Made by a program: the position numbers and the translations under genes. From assembly GCA_023390955.1 (NCBI GenBank), contig JAEWBW010000132.1:1-19724 (forward strand): a stretch of DNA of 19,724 nucleotides, in the 5' to 3' direction. The stretch is from Pseudomonadota bacterium (GTDB lineage Bacteria; Pseudomonadota; Alphaproteobacteria; Rhizobiales; Xanthobacteraceae). Of the stretch, positions 7,389 to 15,063 are shown piece by piece; position 1 is the first letter of the stretch, and every line of letters begins with the position of its first letter. Below the pieces are notes generated by a model. It was not told the DNA's origin. It saw only the letters and a list, made by a program, of their open reading frames with translations, and ran no database searches.

Positions 7389-8465
7389 ATGAAGACCTAC
7401 AAGATCGCAGCCATCCCCGGCGACGGCATCGGCACCGAAGTCATCGACGCGGGCGTCGAAGCCCTCAAGGCACTGGCCGAGCGCGACAAGAGCTTCAGCT
7501 TCCAGTTCGATCATTTCGACTGGGGCGGCGAGTACTACAAGAAGCACGGCCGCATGATGCCGGAGAACGGCCGCGACCAGATCCGCAACCACGACGCCAT
7601 CCTGTTCGGCTCGGCAGGGCATCCGGACATCCCTGATCACATCACCCTGTGGGGCCTGCGGCTCGCGATCTGCCAGCCCTTCGACCAGTACGCCAATGTG
7701 CGCCCGACCCGCATCCTGCCCGGCATCACCTCGCCCTTGCGCAGCGTCAAGGACAAGGAGCTCGACTGGGTCATCGTCCGCGAGAACTCGGAAGGCGAAT
7801 ATGCCGGCGTCGGCGGCCGCGTGCACCAGGGCTCGCCGCTGGAAGCCGCGACCGATGTCGCGATGTTCACCCGCGCCGGTGTCGAGCGGATCATGCGCTT
7901 TGCGTTCAAGCTGGCACGGTCCCGCCCGCGCAAGCTGCTCACCGTCGTCACCAAGTCGAACGCCCAGCGCCACGCCATGGTGATGTGGGACGAGATCGCG
8001 CTGGAAGTGTCGCGCGAATTCCCCGACGTGACCTGGGACAAGATGCTGGTCGACGCCATGACCATGCGGATGGTGATGCGCCCGCAGAGCATCGACACCG
8101 TCGTTGCCACCAATCTGCACGCCGACGTGCTCTCCGACCTCGCAGCCGCCCTTGCCGGCTCGCTCGGCATCGCGCCGACTGCGAACCTCAACCCCGAGCG
8201 GACCTTCCCCTCGATGTTCGAGCCGATCCACGGCTCGGCGTTCGACATCATGGGCAAGGGCATCGCCAACCCCGTCGGCACGTTCTGGTCCGCGGTGATG
8301 ATGCTGGAGCACCTCGGCGAGACCGCCGCCGCGCAGCGCCTGATGAAGGCCGTCGAGCGCGTCACGGCCAATCCCGACCTGCACACGCCCGATCTCGGTG
8401 GCACCGCCAACACGCGGAAGGTCACCGACGCGGTCGTTGCCGCGATCCGCGCCGAGAACGCCTGA
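7389..8465 (+). CDS. ttuC: Tartrate dehydrogenase / D-malate dehydrogenase (decarboxylating)
   Basis: Cytosolic NAD-dependent beta-decarboxylating dehydrogenase of 358 aa in the isopropylmalate/isocitrate dehydrogenase superfamily. It oxidises tartrate or D-malate at C2, the latter to pyruvate and CO2. Features seen are AAIPGDGIGTEV at 7-18, ICQPFDQYANVRP at 94-106 with substrate-contacting Arg, VIVRENSEGEYAGVGGR at 128-144 with Tyr138, VTKSN with Lys189, Asp222, metal ligands Asp246 and Asp250 in HADVLSD, and EPIHGSAFDIMGKGIANP at 278-295 for cofactor binding. The ICQPFDQYANVRP and EGEYAGVGGR segments favour the TtuC/DmlA branch over LeuB. The Shine-Dalgarno is weak (GAGAACG). It is probably cotranscribed with the ACS permease and controlled by the divergent LysR protein. 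Tartrate versus D-malate preference is undetermined, so the gene symbol is provisional. Confidence 0.88.
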   Translation: MKTYKIAAIPGDGIGTEVIDAGVEALKALAERDKSFSFQFDHFDWGGEYYKKHGRMMPENGRDQIRNHDAILFGSAGHPDIPDHITLWGLRLAICQPFDQYANVRPTRILPGITSPLRSVKDKELDWVIVRENSEGEYAGVGGRVHQGSPLEAATDVAMFTRAGVERIMRFAFKLARSRPRKLLTVVTKSNAQRHAMVMWDEIALEVSREFPDVTWDKMLVDAMTMRMVMRPQSIDTVVATNLHADVLSDLAAALAGSLGIAPTANLNPERTFPSMFEPIHGSAFDIMGKGIANPVGTFWSAVMMLEHLGETAAAQRLMKAVERVTANPDLHTPDLGGTANTRKVTDAVVAAIRAENA

Positions 8466-8472
8466 TCCAGTG

Positions 8473-8522
8473 GCGGCAGCCGATAAGCCGAGTTCCCCCG
8501 GAACCGAAGGCGCGGCTGCCGC
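8473..8522 (+). other. Nested stem-loop between ttuC and pyk
   Basis: A perfect 10-bp inverted repeat, GCGGCAGCCG (8473-8482) and CGGCTGCCGC (8513-8522), encloses a smaller hairpin GTTCC-CCC-GGAAC (8492-8504). It begins 8 nt after the ttuC stop. No U-tract follows, so it is not a standard intrinsic terminator. It could be a Rho-linked 3-prime end or a stability element. Confidence 0.5.
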
Positions 8523-8552
8523 ATTGATCGTTTCTGACACACTCCGAAGGGC

Positions 8553-8569
8553 CGAGGCCACGGGCCTCG
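8553..8569. other. 7-bp GC palindrome with 3-nt loop
   Basis: CGAGGCC-ACG-GGCCTCG is a perfect inverted repeat in the 257-bp spacer before pyruvate kinase. It could be a second 3-prime hairpin of the ttuC transcript or an operator for pyk. It has no U-tract. Nothing else clear is seen between it and the pyk start except the ribosome site at 8711-8717. Confidence 0.35.
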
Positions 8570-8722
8570 ACGCCCTGCGCATGCGTTGCCGCGCACGTGA
8601 GTTGCGCGTTTGGGCGGAATCGGCGACCTCCTGCGCACCGGCCCCATGCTGACAAACGTCGATGACATAGTGGCGTATTGGTCGCGTGCTGATCTGAGCC
8701 AACACAAGAGAACGAGGTGATC

Positions 8723-10153
8723 ATGCGTCGTCATCGCAGAGCCAAGATCGTTGCCACCGTGGGCCCCGCGAGCTCCTCGCCCGAGATGCTCAAGGAGCTG
8801 TTTCTCGCCGGCGTCGACACCTTCCGCCTCAATTTCAGCCATGGCTCGCAGGACGGCCACGCAAAAGTCCACGCCGCGATCCGGGCGCTGGAGCAGGAAG
8901 TCGGGCGTCCCATCGGCATCTTGATGGATTTGCAGGGACCGAAAATCCGCGTCGGGACGCTGCGGGAGGGCAAGATTGCAGTCAAACCAGGAGACGCGAT
9001 CCGCTTCGTCGTTTCCGGCACCGAGGGCGACGCCTCGGCCATCCCGCTGCCGCATCCCGAAATCTTCGCGGCCGTGGCGCCCGGCCATGACCTGCTGATC
9101 GATGACGGAAGAGTCCGCGTCCGCGTCACCGGTGTGACGGACGAAGCGATCGACGCAAAAGTCATCGTCGGCGGCGCCATCTCGAACCACAAGGGCGTCA
9201 ACCTGCCGGGCACCCTGCTCGACATGTCGCCGCTCACCGCGAAGGATCGCTCCGACCTCGCCTTCGGGCTGAAGCTCGGCGTCGACTGGGTTGCGTTGTC
9301 CTTCGTGCAGCGTCCCTCCGACGTGATCGAGGCGCAGGCGCTGATCGGCGACAAGGCCGGCGTCATGGTCAAGATCGAGAAGCCGGCCGCACTCGAACGC
9401 ATCGACGACATCATCCAGTTGTCCGACGCGGTGATGGTGGCGCGCGGCGATCTCGGCGTCGAGATTCCGCCGGAAGACGTGCCCGGGCGTCAGAAGGAAT
9501 TGGTGCGCGCCTGCCGGCTGGCGGTGAAGCCTGTCATCGTCGCAACGCAGATGCTGGACTCGATGGTCGGCACGCCGACGCCGACGCGCGCCGAAGCCTC
9601 GGACGTCGCCACCGCGATCTATGACGGCGCCGATGCGGTGATGCTGTCGGCGGAATCGGCGACCGGAAGCTATCCGCGCGAGACCGTCGAGATGATGGAC
9701 CGCATCATCAAGAGCACCGAGCAGCACAAGATGTACCGCTCGATCATCGAAGCGACGCAGCCCGGCGAGGAGCAGACGCCGCCGCACGCGGTGGCAACCG
9801 CCGCCGCCGACCTCGCTTCGGTGATCCACGCCAAGGCGATCGTGGCCTACACGTCGAGCGGTACCACGGCCGCCCGCGTTGCACGCAAGCGGCCCAGCGT
9901 CTCCATCGTGGCGACCACGCCGAACCTCGATGTCTCGCGCCGCCTCTGCCTGCTCTGGGGCGCGCACAGCGTGCTGTCCAAGGACGTGCAGAGCTACGAG
10001 CAGATGGTGACCCACGCCACCGCGCTCGCGACGTCAGAGGGCTTTGCGTCGGCCCGGGATCTGCTGGTCGTCATCGCCGGCATCCCGTTTGCGCAGGCCG
10101 GCACCACCAACAACCTGCGCGTGGTCACGGTCGAGGAGAAAGCCTCGTCCTGA
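8723..10153 (+). CDS. pyk: Pyruvate kinase
   Basis: Cytosolic glycolytic enzyme of 476 aa converting phosphoenolpyruvate and ADP to pyruvate and ATP. The order is normal: N-terminal RAKIVATVGPAS, FRLNFSHG with phosphate-binding Arg/Asn, LMDLQGPKIRVG, and a B domain at about 70-165. These are followed by DWVALSFVQ, catalytic Lys in VMVKIEKPAAL, ARGDLGVE with metal ligands, ATQMLDSM and PTRAEASDVA, then DGADAVMLSAESATGSYP and a C-terminal allosteric domain. The ATG at 8723 is chosen because AACGAGG lies 5 nt upstream; the GTG at 8717 overlaps that site. Its neighbours are a dicarboxylate oxidation module yielding pyruvate and a drug exporter; it is probably its own transcription unit. Confidence 0.97.
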   Translation: MRRHRRAKIVATVGPASSSPEMLKELFLAGVDTFRLNFSHGSQDGHAKVHAAIRALEQEVGRPIGILMDLQGPKIRVGTLREGKIAVKPGDAIRFVVSGTEGDASAIPLPHPEIFAAVAPGHDLLIDDGRVRVRVTGVTDEAIDAKVIVGGAISNHKGVNLPGTLLDMSPLTAKDRSDLAFGLKLGVDWVALSFVQRPSDVIEAQALIGDKAGVMVKIEKPAALERIDDIIQLSDAVMVARGDLGVEIPPEDVPGRQKELVRACRLAVKPVIVATQMLDSMVGTPTPTRAEASDVATAIYDGADAVMLSAESATGSYPRETVEMMDRIIKSTEQHKMYRSIIEATQPGEEQTPPHAVATAAADLASVIHAKAIVAYTSSGTTAARVARKRPSVSIVATTPNLDVSRRLCLLWGAHSVLSKDVQSYEQMVTHATALATSEGFASARDLLVVIAGIPFAQAGTTNNLRVVTVEEKASS

Positions 10154-10181
10154 CGCTGCAGGACAAGGCATCCCACATTGG

Positions 10182-10207
10182 CGAGGCGCGCCGAAGCACG
10201 CGCCTCG
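10182..10207 (+). other. Stem-loop after pyk
   Basis: A perfect 9-bp stem, CGAGGCGCG (10182-10190) and CGCGCCTCG (10199-10207), with an 8-nt loop, begins 28 nt after the pyk stop. A purine-rich stretch follows instead of a U-tract, so termination would need help. It is likely the 3-prime end structure of pyk mRNA, or a leader structure of the next gene. Confidence 0.45.
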
Positions 10208-10308
10208 GGCCAAGGGAGGAACGGCCGGCGATACAATAGGTTGCGATCGGGCCGCCGATTTCCTACTTCGGAGACAGGCCACATCAGCGATTCCAGTCTG
10301 CGCCCATC

Positions 10309-11730
10309 ATGTCGTCCACCGCCATCGAACATGCCGACGGGCTGCCCCAGCCGCAGCGCAATGCCGCGATCCTGACCATCGCGCTCGGCATCCTCATGGC
10401 CGTCGTCGACAGTGCGATCGCCAACGTGGCGCTGCCGACGATTGCGACCGACCTCAATGCGTCGCCGGCGTTCTCGATCTGGATCGTCAACGGCTACCAG
10501 CTCGCCATTACCATCTCGCTGCTGCCGTTGGCCTCGCTCGGCGAGATCGTCGGCTATCGCCGCGTCTACCTCGTCGGCCTCGCGCTGTTCACGGTCGCAT
10601 CAGCCTTCTGCGCAATGTCGCACTCGCTGCCGATGCTGACGATCTCGCGCATCCTCCAGGGGTTCGGCGCCGCCGGCATCATGAGCGTCAACTCCGCGCT
10701 GGTGCGCTACACCTATCCGCACAGCCAGCTCGGCCGCGGCATCGGGCTCAACGCGCTCGTCGTCGCCTTCTCCGCCGCGGTCGGCCCGACGCTGGCGGCG
10801 GGCATCCTCGCGGTCGGAAGCTGGCCCTGGCTGTTCGCCATCAACGTGCCGATCGGCGCGGTGACGCTGCTGCTGGGCCTGCGCAGCCTGCCCCACACCG
10901 ACCATGCCGGCCGGTCCTTCGACTGGCAGAGCGCGGGGCTATCAGCGATCACCTTCGGCGTCGGCATCGCAGCGATCGACAGCGTCGGCCATGGCGAAGC
11001 GCCGACGGTCTACCTCATCCAGTTCGTCGTCGCGATCATCGCCGGCGCGCTGCTGGTCTGGCGCGAAACCCACATGGACTCGCCGCTGCTGCCGGTCGAC
11101 CTTCTGCGCATTCCCGTCTTCGGGCTCTCGATCGCGACCTCGATCGCGTCCTTCTGCGGCCAGATGCTGGCCTTCGTCTCCATCCCCTTCTACCTGCAAA
11201 GCCGTTTCGGCTATTCGGCGGTGCATATGGGGCTGCTGATCACACCGTGGCCGATCGCGGTCGCCTTTGCCGCGCCGCTTGCAGGCCGGCTGGTCGAGCG
11301 CTATCCGGCAGGCCTGCTCGGCGGCATCGGGCTCACGATGTTCGCCTGCGGCCTCGGCGCGCTCGCTTTCCTGCCGGCCAACCCGACGGTGTTCGACGTG
11401 GTCTGGCGCATGGCGCTGGCGGGCGCCGGCTTCGGCCTGTTCCAGACGCCCAACAACCGCACCATGATCGCCGCCGCCCCGCGCGAGCGCTCCGGAGGTG
11501 CCAGCGGCATGCTCGGCACCGCCCGCCTGCTCGGTCAGACCACAGGCGCGGCGCTGGTGGCGCTGTTCCTCGGCCGCTATCCGGTCGAGGGCACCCGGAT
11601 CGCGCTCCTCACGGGCGTCGGCTTTGCCCTGTGCGGTGCGGCACTCAGCATGCTGCGGCTCTCGCCCGCGGGCGCACGCGGCGCCGAGCACGTGCGCATC
11701 CATGACGGCCAGCGAATGAAGGGCGAGTGA
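10309..11730 (+). CDS. MFS drug efflux transporter, DHA2 (EmrB/QacA) family
   Basis: Inner-membrane proton antiporter of 473 aa, consistent with 14 membrane segments. The first helix holds the DHA2 signature AVVDSAIANVALPTIATDL. Then come WIVNGYQLAI, SLGEIVGYRRVYLVGL (motif A), SRILQGFGAAGIMSVNSALVR (motif B) and the antiporter motif C in SAAVGPTLAAGILAVGSWPWLFAINVPIG. A long N-terminal loop or coupling protein is absent; no EmrA-like adaptor or TetR repressor lies beside it. The ATG at 10309 has no recognisable ribosome site, and no in-frame start occurs in the 50 bases upstream; the only GGAG (10270-10273) is about 35 nt away. Substrate unknown. Confidence 0.88.
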   Translation: MSSTAIEHADGLPQPQRNAAILTIALGILMAVVDSAIANVALPTIATDLNASPAFSIWIVNGYQLAITISLLPLASLGEIVGYRRVYLVGLALFTVASAFCAMSHSLPMLTISRILQGFGAAGIMSVNSALVRYTYPHSQLGRGIGLNALVVAFSAAVGPTLAAGILAVGSWPWLFAINVPIGAVTLLLGLRSLPHTDHAGRSFDWQSAGLSAITFGVGIAAIDSVGHGEAPTVYLIQFVVAIIAGALLVWRETHMDSPLLPVDLLRIPVFGLSIATSIASFCGQMLAFVSIPFYLQSRFGYSAVHMGLLITPWPIAVAFAAPLAGRLVERYPAGLLGGIGLTMFACGLGALAFLPANPTVFDVVWRMALAGAGFGLFQTPNNRTMIAAAPRERSGGASGMLGTARLLGQTTGAALVALFLGRYPVEGTRIALLTGVGFALCGAALSMLRLSPAGARGAEHVRIHDGQRMKGE

Positions 11731-11746
11731 GTTCCCCCAGCGGAAC
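11731..11746 (+). other. Small hairpin directly after the DHA2 stop
   Basis: GTTCC-CCCAGC-GGAAC begins on the base after the stop codon and is followed by GTGCTTTT, a short T-run. It may be a weak terminator. The same GTTCCCCC...GGAAC design occurs after ttuC at 8492-8504. Confidence 0.35.
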
Positions 11747-11790
11747 GTGCTTTTCGCGGCACAACTTCCGCGCGACTTAACTAATCGGAG

Positions 11791-11832
11791 TATTGCCTAT
11801 TGCCTTCGCGCGTTGGTTGCGCTTGGTTGCGC
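11791..11832 (+). repeat. Two short tandem duplications in the lipoprotein leader
   Basis: TATTGCC occurs twice head to tail (11791-11804), and 8 bp later TTGGTTGCGC occurs twice head to tail (11813-11832). Both copies are perfect. The 10-bp unit matches about one helical turn. They lie 25-66 bp upstream of the lipoprotein ATG, in the promoter or 5-prime UTR. No clear -10 hexamer was seen. Confidence 0.6.
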
Positions 11833-11856
11833 CCGGGCACTGGGGGAATTCAATAC

Positions 11857-12309
11857 ATGCGACTTCTGGGAATTGCGGCGCTCAGCGTCATGCTGGGCGG
11901 CTGCGCATCTGTGACGCGCGGCACGACTGAGAACATTTCGATTTCATCGACGCCGTCCGGGGTCGAAGCCATCGTCTCCGGCCTGGACGTGCCGACCACC
12001 TGCACGACGCCGTGCTCGATCGTCGCCAAGCGAAGCGCGGACATTTCCATCACCTTCGAGAAAGCGGGCTACGAGTCGCAGACCGTCCAGCTCACCAAGG
12101 AGGTCCCGCCCACGGGCGCCGCCGGTTTCGCCGGCAACGTCCTCGCCGGCGGCATCGTCGGCATGGGCGTCGATGCCGTGACGGGCGCGGCCCTTGATCA
12201 CAAGCCGAACCCTGTGATCGTCACCATGCAGCCCACGGCTCCGGCCGCCCGCGCGCGTCCGGCGCCGAGAAAGCCGCGGCCACCGGCTGCAACCGACGCC
12301 GGTAGCTGA
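11857..12309 (+). CDS. Small PEGA-like lipoprotein
   Basis: Predicted lipoprotein of 150 aa. The N-terminus MRLLGIAALSVMLGGCASV is a lipoprotein signal with lipobox LGGC (Cys16). The residue after Cys is Ala, which would favour outer-membrane sorting by the usual +2 rule. The body, about 25-75, is a PEGA-type beta module: ISISSTPSGVEAIVSGL, then a close Cys pair in TTCTTPCSI, then DISITFEKAGYESQTVQL. A Gly-rich segment at about 85-115 (GFAGNVLAGGIVGMGVDAVTGAA) may contact membrane, and the tail is Pro/Ala/Arg-rich. Such proteins are sometimes mislabelled as translation initiation factor. The ATG at 11857 is chosen for the lipoprotein signal and a GGGGG about 10 nt upstream. Function unknown; an envelope role is inferred. 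Confidence 0.8.
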   Translation: MRLLGIAALSVMLGGCASVTRGTTENISISSTPSGVEAIVSGLDVPTTCTTPCSIVAKRSADISITFEKAGYESQTVQLTKEVPPTGAAGFAGNVLAGGIVGMGVDAVTGAALDHKPNPVIVTMQPTAPAARARPAPRKPRPPAATDAGS

Positions 12310-12333
12310 GAAGCGCGCCACGCTCCGCCAAAC

Positions 12334-12361
12334 AAAAGGCCGGCTTTGCAGCCGGCCTTTT
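12334..12361. terminator. Bidirectional intrinsic terminator (lipoprotein / clpA)
   Basis: AAAAGGCCGGCT (12334-12345), loop TTGC, AGCCGGCCTTTT (12350-12361): a perfect 12-bp stem with A-run and T-run on opposite sides. It works on paper in both directions. It lies 24 bp after the lipoprotein stop and 20 bp after the convergent clpA stop. Confidence 0.92.
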
Positions 12362-12381
12362 CGATTTGTGACGCTCGCCGA

Positions 12382-14790
12382 TCAAGCCTTGACCAACGGT
12401 CCCTTTGAGGTCGGCCCCTTGGAGCCGCCGGGACCACCGGGCTTGGACTTGCCGGGTGGGCGCTTGCGGGTGCCGGGCAGCTTCTCCTGCTTCGGCGTGA
12501 CCGGGCCCTCGACGAACTCGAAGCCGATCTTGTCCTTCTCCGCGTCCGCCTCGTCCTTTGTGAGGATGACACGGACGTGGCCGCCACCCTTCAGCTTGCC
12601 GAACAGCACCTCGTCGGCCAGCGGCTTCTTGATGTGCTCCTGGATCACGCGGGCCATCGGCCGCGCGCCCATCTGCTCGTCATAGCCGTGCTGGATCAGC
12701 CAGGCCTTGGCGGGCTCGGACAGCTCGATCGTGACGTCGCGATCACCCAGCTGGGCCTCGAGCTGCAGCACGAACTTCTCCACCACCATGCCGATGACGT
12801 CGGCATTGAGATGGGCGAAGGATACGATGGCGTCGAGACGGTTGCGGAATTCCGGCGCGAACTGCCGGTTGATCGCCTCGTGGTCGTCGCCTTCCCGCTT
12901 CGAGCGCGTGAAGCCGAACGCCTGCCGCGCGAGATCGGCGGCGCCCGCGTTTGTGGTCATGATCAGGATCACGTTGCGGAAGTTGACCTGCTTGCCGTTG
13001 TGGTCGGTCAGCCGGCCGTGGTCCATGATCTGGAGCAGCACGTTGTAGAGATCGGGATGCGCCTTCTCGATTTCGTCGAGCAGCACCACGCAAAGCGGAT
13101 GCTGATCGACGCCGTCGGTCAGCAGGCCGCCCTGGTCGAAGCCGACATAGCCGGGAGGCGCGCCGATCAGGCGCGACACGGTGTGCCGCTCCATGTATTC
13201 GGACATGTCGAAGCGCAGCAATTCGACGCCGAGCGAGGCCGCGAGTTGCTTTGCGACTTCGGTCTTGCCGACGCCGGTCGGGCCAGAGAACAGGTAGCAG
13301 CCGATCGGCTTCTCCGGCTCGCGCAAGCCGGCACGCGCCAGCTTGATCGACGCCGAGAGCGACTCGATCGCCTTGTCCTGACCGAACACGACGCGCTTGA
13401 GCGTCGTTTCGAGATGCTTGAGCACCTCGGCGTCGTCCTTCGACACACTCTTCGGCGGGATCCGCGCCATCGAGGCGATCGTGGTCTCGATCTCCTTGAT
13501 ACCGATGGTCTTCTTGCGCTTGTTCTCGGCGACCAGCATCTGCGCCGCGCCGGACTCGTCGATCACGTCGATCGCCTTGTCGGGCAGCTTGCGGTCGTGG
13601 ATGTAGCGCGAGGACAGCTGCACCGCCGCCTCGATCGCCTCATTGGTGTACTTCAGCCGGTGGTAATCCTCGAAATAGGGCTTGAGGCCCTTCAGGATCG
13701 CGATGGCATCCTCGACCGTCGGCTCGTTGACGTCGATCTTCTGGAAGCGCCGCACCAGGGCGCGGTCCTTCTCGAAGTGCTGACGGTATTCCTTGTAGGT
13801 CGTCGAACCCATGCAGCGGATGGTGCCCGATGCGAGCGCCGGCTTGAGCAGGTTCGATGCGTCCATCGCGCCGCCCGACGTCGCACCCGCACCAATCACG
13901 GTGTGGATCTCGTCGATGAACAGGATGGCGTTGGGATGTGCCTCGAGCTCCTTCAGCACCTGCTTGAGGCGCTCCTCGAAATCGCCGCGGTAGCGCGTGC
14001 CGGCAAGCAGCGTGCCCATGTCCAGCGAGAACACGGTCGCGGCCGCCAGAACATCCGGCACCTCGCTGTCGACGATGCGCTTGGCAAGGCCTTCCGCGAT
14101 CGCGGTCTTGCCGACGCCGGCCTCGCCCACGAACAGCGGATTGTTCTTCTGCCGGCGGCACAGCACCTGGATCGCGCGGTTGATCTCGGAATTGCGTCCG
14201 ATCACCGGATCGATCTTGCCGTCGCGCGCCTTCTTGTTGAGGTTGACGCAATAGGTATCGAGCGCCTCGCCCTTCTTCTTGGCGTCCTCGCTGCCCTTGG
14301 CCTCGGTCTCCTCGTCGACGCCGCGCACGGGGCGCGCTTCCGAGACGCCCGGCCGCTTGGCGATGCCATGGCTGATGTAGTTGACCGCGTCGTAACGCGT
14401 CATGTCCTGCTCTTGCAGGAAGTAGGCAGCGTGGCTCTCGCGCTCGGCGAAGATCGCGATCAGCACGTTGGCGCCGGTGACTTCCTCGCGGCCGGACGAC
14501 TGCACATGGATCACAGCGCGCTGGATCACGCGCTGGAATCCGGCGGTCGGCTTGGCGTCGTCGGCTCCGTCAGTCACCAGGTTTTCGAATTCGGTCTCGA
14601 GATAGTTGACGAGACTCGTGCGCAGCTTGTCGAGATCGACGCTGCATGCCCGCATCACGGCCGCCGCATCGGAGTCGTCGATCAACGACAACAGCAGATG
14701 CTCGAGCGTCGCATATTGGTGGTGACGCTCGTTTGCGATCGCCAACGCACGATGCAGGGATTGTTCAAGGCTTTGAGAAAAAGTCGGCAT
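12382..14790 (-). CDS. clpA: ATP-dependent Clp protease ATP-binding subunit ClpA
   Basis: AAA+ unfoldase of 802 aa that forms a hexamer, unfolds substrates and feeds them to ClpP. The N-domain (about 1-145, two Clp repeats) starts FSQSLEQSLHRALAIANERHHQYATLEHLLLSLI and docks ClpS. AAA-1 has Walker A GEAGVGKT at 222-229 and Walker B ILFIDE at 289-294. AAA-2 has Walker A GPTGVGKT at 503-510 and Walker B VVLLDE at 568-573. There is no ClpB-type coiled middle domain. The ClpP-docking loop after TTNAG reads AFGFTRS (FGF at 625-627) where E. coli has IGL. The C-terminus carries an extra tail (about 762-802) rich in Pro, Gly and Lys; E. coli ClpA has 758 residues. The start is supported by AGAGGA 6 nt upstream. 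clpS lies upstream on the same strand. Confidence 0.97.
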   Translation of the reverse strand: MPTFSQSLEQSLHRALAIANERHHQYATLEHLLLSLIDDSDAAAVMRACSVDLDKLRTSLVNYLETEFENLVTDGADDAKPTAGFQRVIQRAVIHVQSSGREEVTGANVLIAIFAERESHAAYFLQEQDMTRYDAVNYISHGIAKRPGVSEARPVRGVDEETEAKGSEDAKKKGEALDTYCVNLNKKARDGKIDPVIGRNSEINRAIQVLCRRQKNNPLFVGEAGVGKTAIAEGLAKRIVDSEVPDVLAAATVFSLDMGTLLAGTRYRGDFEERLKQVLKELEAHPNAILFIDEIHTVIGAGATSGGAMDASNLLKPALASGTIRCMGSTTYKEYRQHFEKDRALVRRFQKIDVNEPTVEDAIAILKGLKPYFEDYHRLKYTNEAIEAAVQLSSRYIHDRKLPDKAIDVIDESGAAQMLVAENKRKKTIGIKEIETTIASMARIPPKSVSKDDAEVLKHLETTLKRVVFGQDKAIESLSASIKLARAGLREPEKPIGCYLFSGPTGVGKTEVAKQLAASLGVELLRFDMSEYMERHTVSRLIGAPPGYVGFDQGGLLTDGVDQHPLCVVLLDEIEKAHPDLYNVLLQIMDHGRLTDHNGKQVNFRNVILIMTTNAGAADLARQAFGFTRSKREGDDHEAINRQFAPEFRNRLDAIVSFAHLNADVIGMVVEKFVLQLEAQLGDRDVTIELSEPAKAWLIQHGYDEQMGARPMARVIQEHIKKPLADEVLFGKLKGGGHVRVILTKDEADAEKDKIGFEFVEGPVTPKQEKLPGTRKRPPGKSKPGGPGGSKGPTSKGPLVKA

Positions 14791-15063
14791 TCGCGTCCTC
14801 TATGGCCCCCACCATCATGATCGCCATCGCCCGGTCAGGCAACAACAACCTTTGTCACATATAGTTATACAAGATCCCCGCAAAAGACCGGTTCCGCGAC
14901 TCGGTGCGTGCGCACCCTGAGAATCTTCGATGCAAAACCCGTTCCGATTGGGGCGGGACTGGCGCTTGAGGACAATTCCTTCGTCCCGACGGCCGAAACA
15001 GGCATCACGCGACGATCACACAGCGAAGCCAGCAAGACTGTTTTGAACGCGTCCAGATGCGCC
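14791..15063 (-). other. clpS-clpA intergenic region
   Basis: This 273-bp spacer is long for a simple operon, suggesting that clpA also has its own promoter. A possible -10, TATAAC on the minus strand, lies at 14869-14864 within an AT-rich patch, but no good -35 stands 16-18 bp upstream of it. A small palindrome GGTGCG-TG-CGCACC occurs at 14903-14916. No hairpin with a T-run follows clpS, so read-through is also possible. Confidence 0.4.

Noticed and set aside
7637..10015. A 792-codon open frame on the minus strand opposite ttuC and pyk
   Set aside because: It spans two clear opposite-strand genes and their spacer, and shows no family motif or ribosome site.
10182..10207. Calling the hairpin after pyk an intrinsic terminator
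   Set aside because: The stem is strong, but a purine-rich stretch follows instead of a T-run, so it is listed only as a stem-loop.
11742..11767. A general stress (EcfG) promoter starting at GGAAC before the lipoprotein gene
   Set aside because: No CGTT occurs 16-17 bp downstream; the positions read AACT or ACTT. GGAAC at 3949, 3989 and 8500 also lacks it.
12577..14820. A 747-codon open frame on the plus strand opposite clpA
   Set aside because: It is a mirror of clpA in high-GC codon use; the translation is Arg/His/Leu/Asp-rich with no domain, and clpA is unmistakable.
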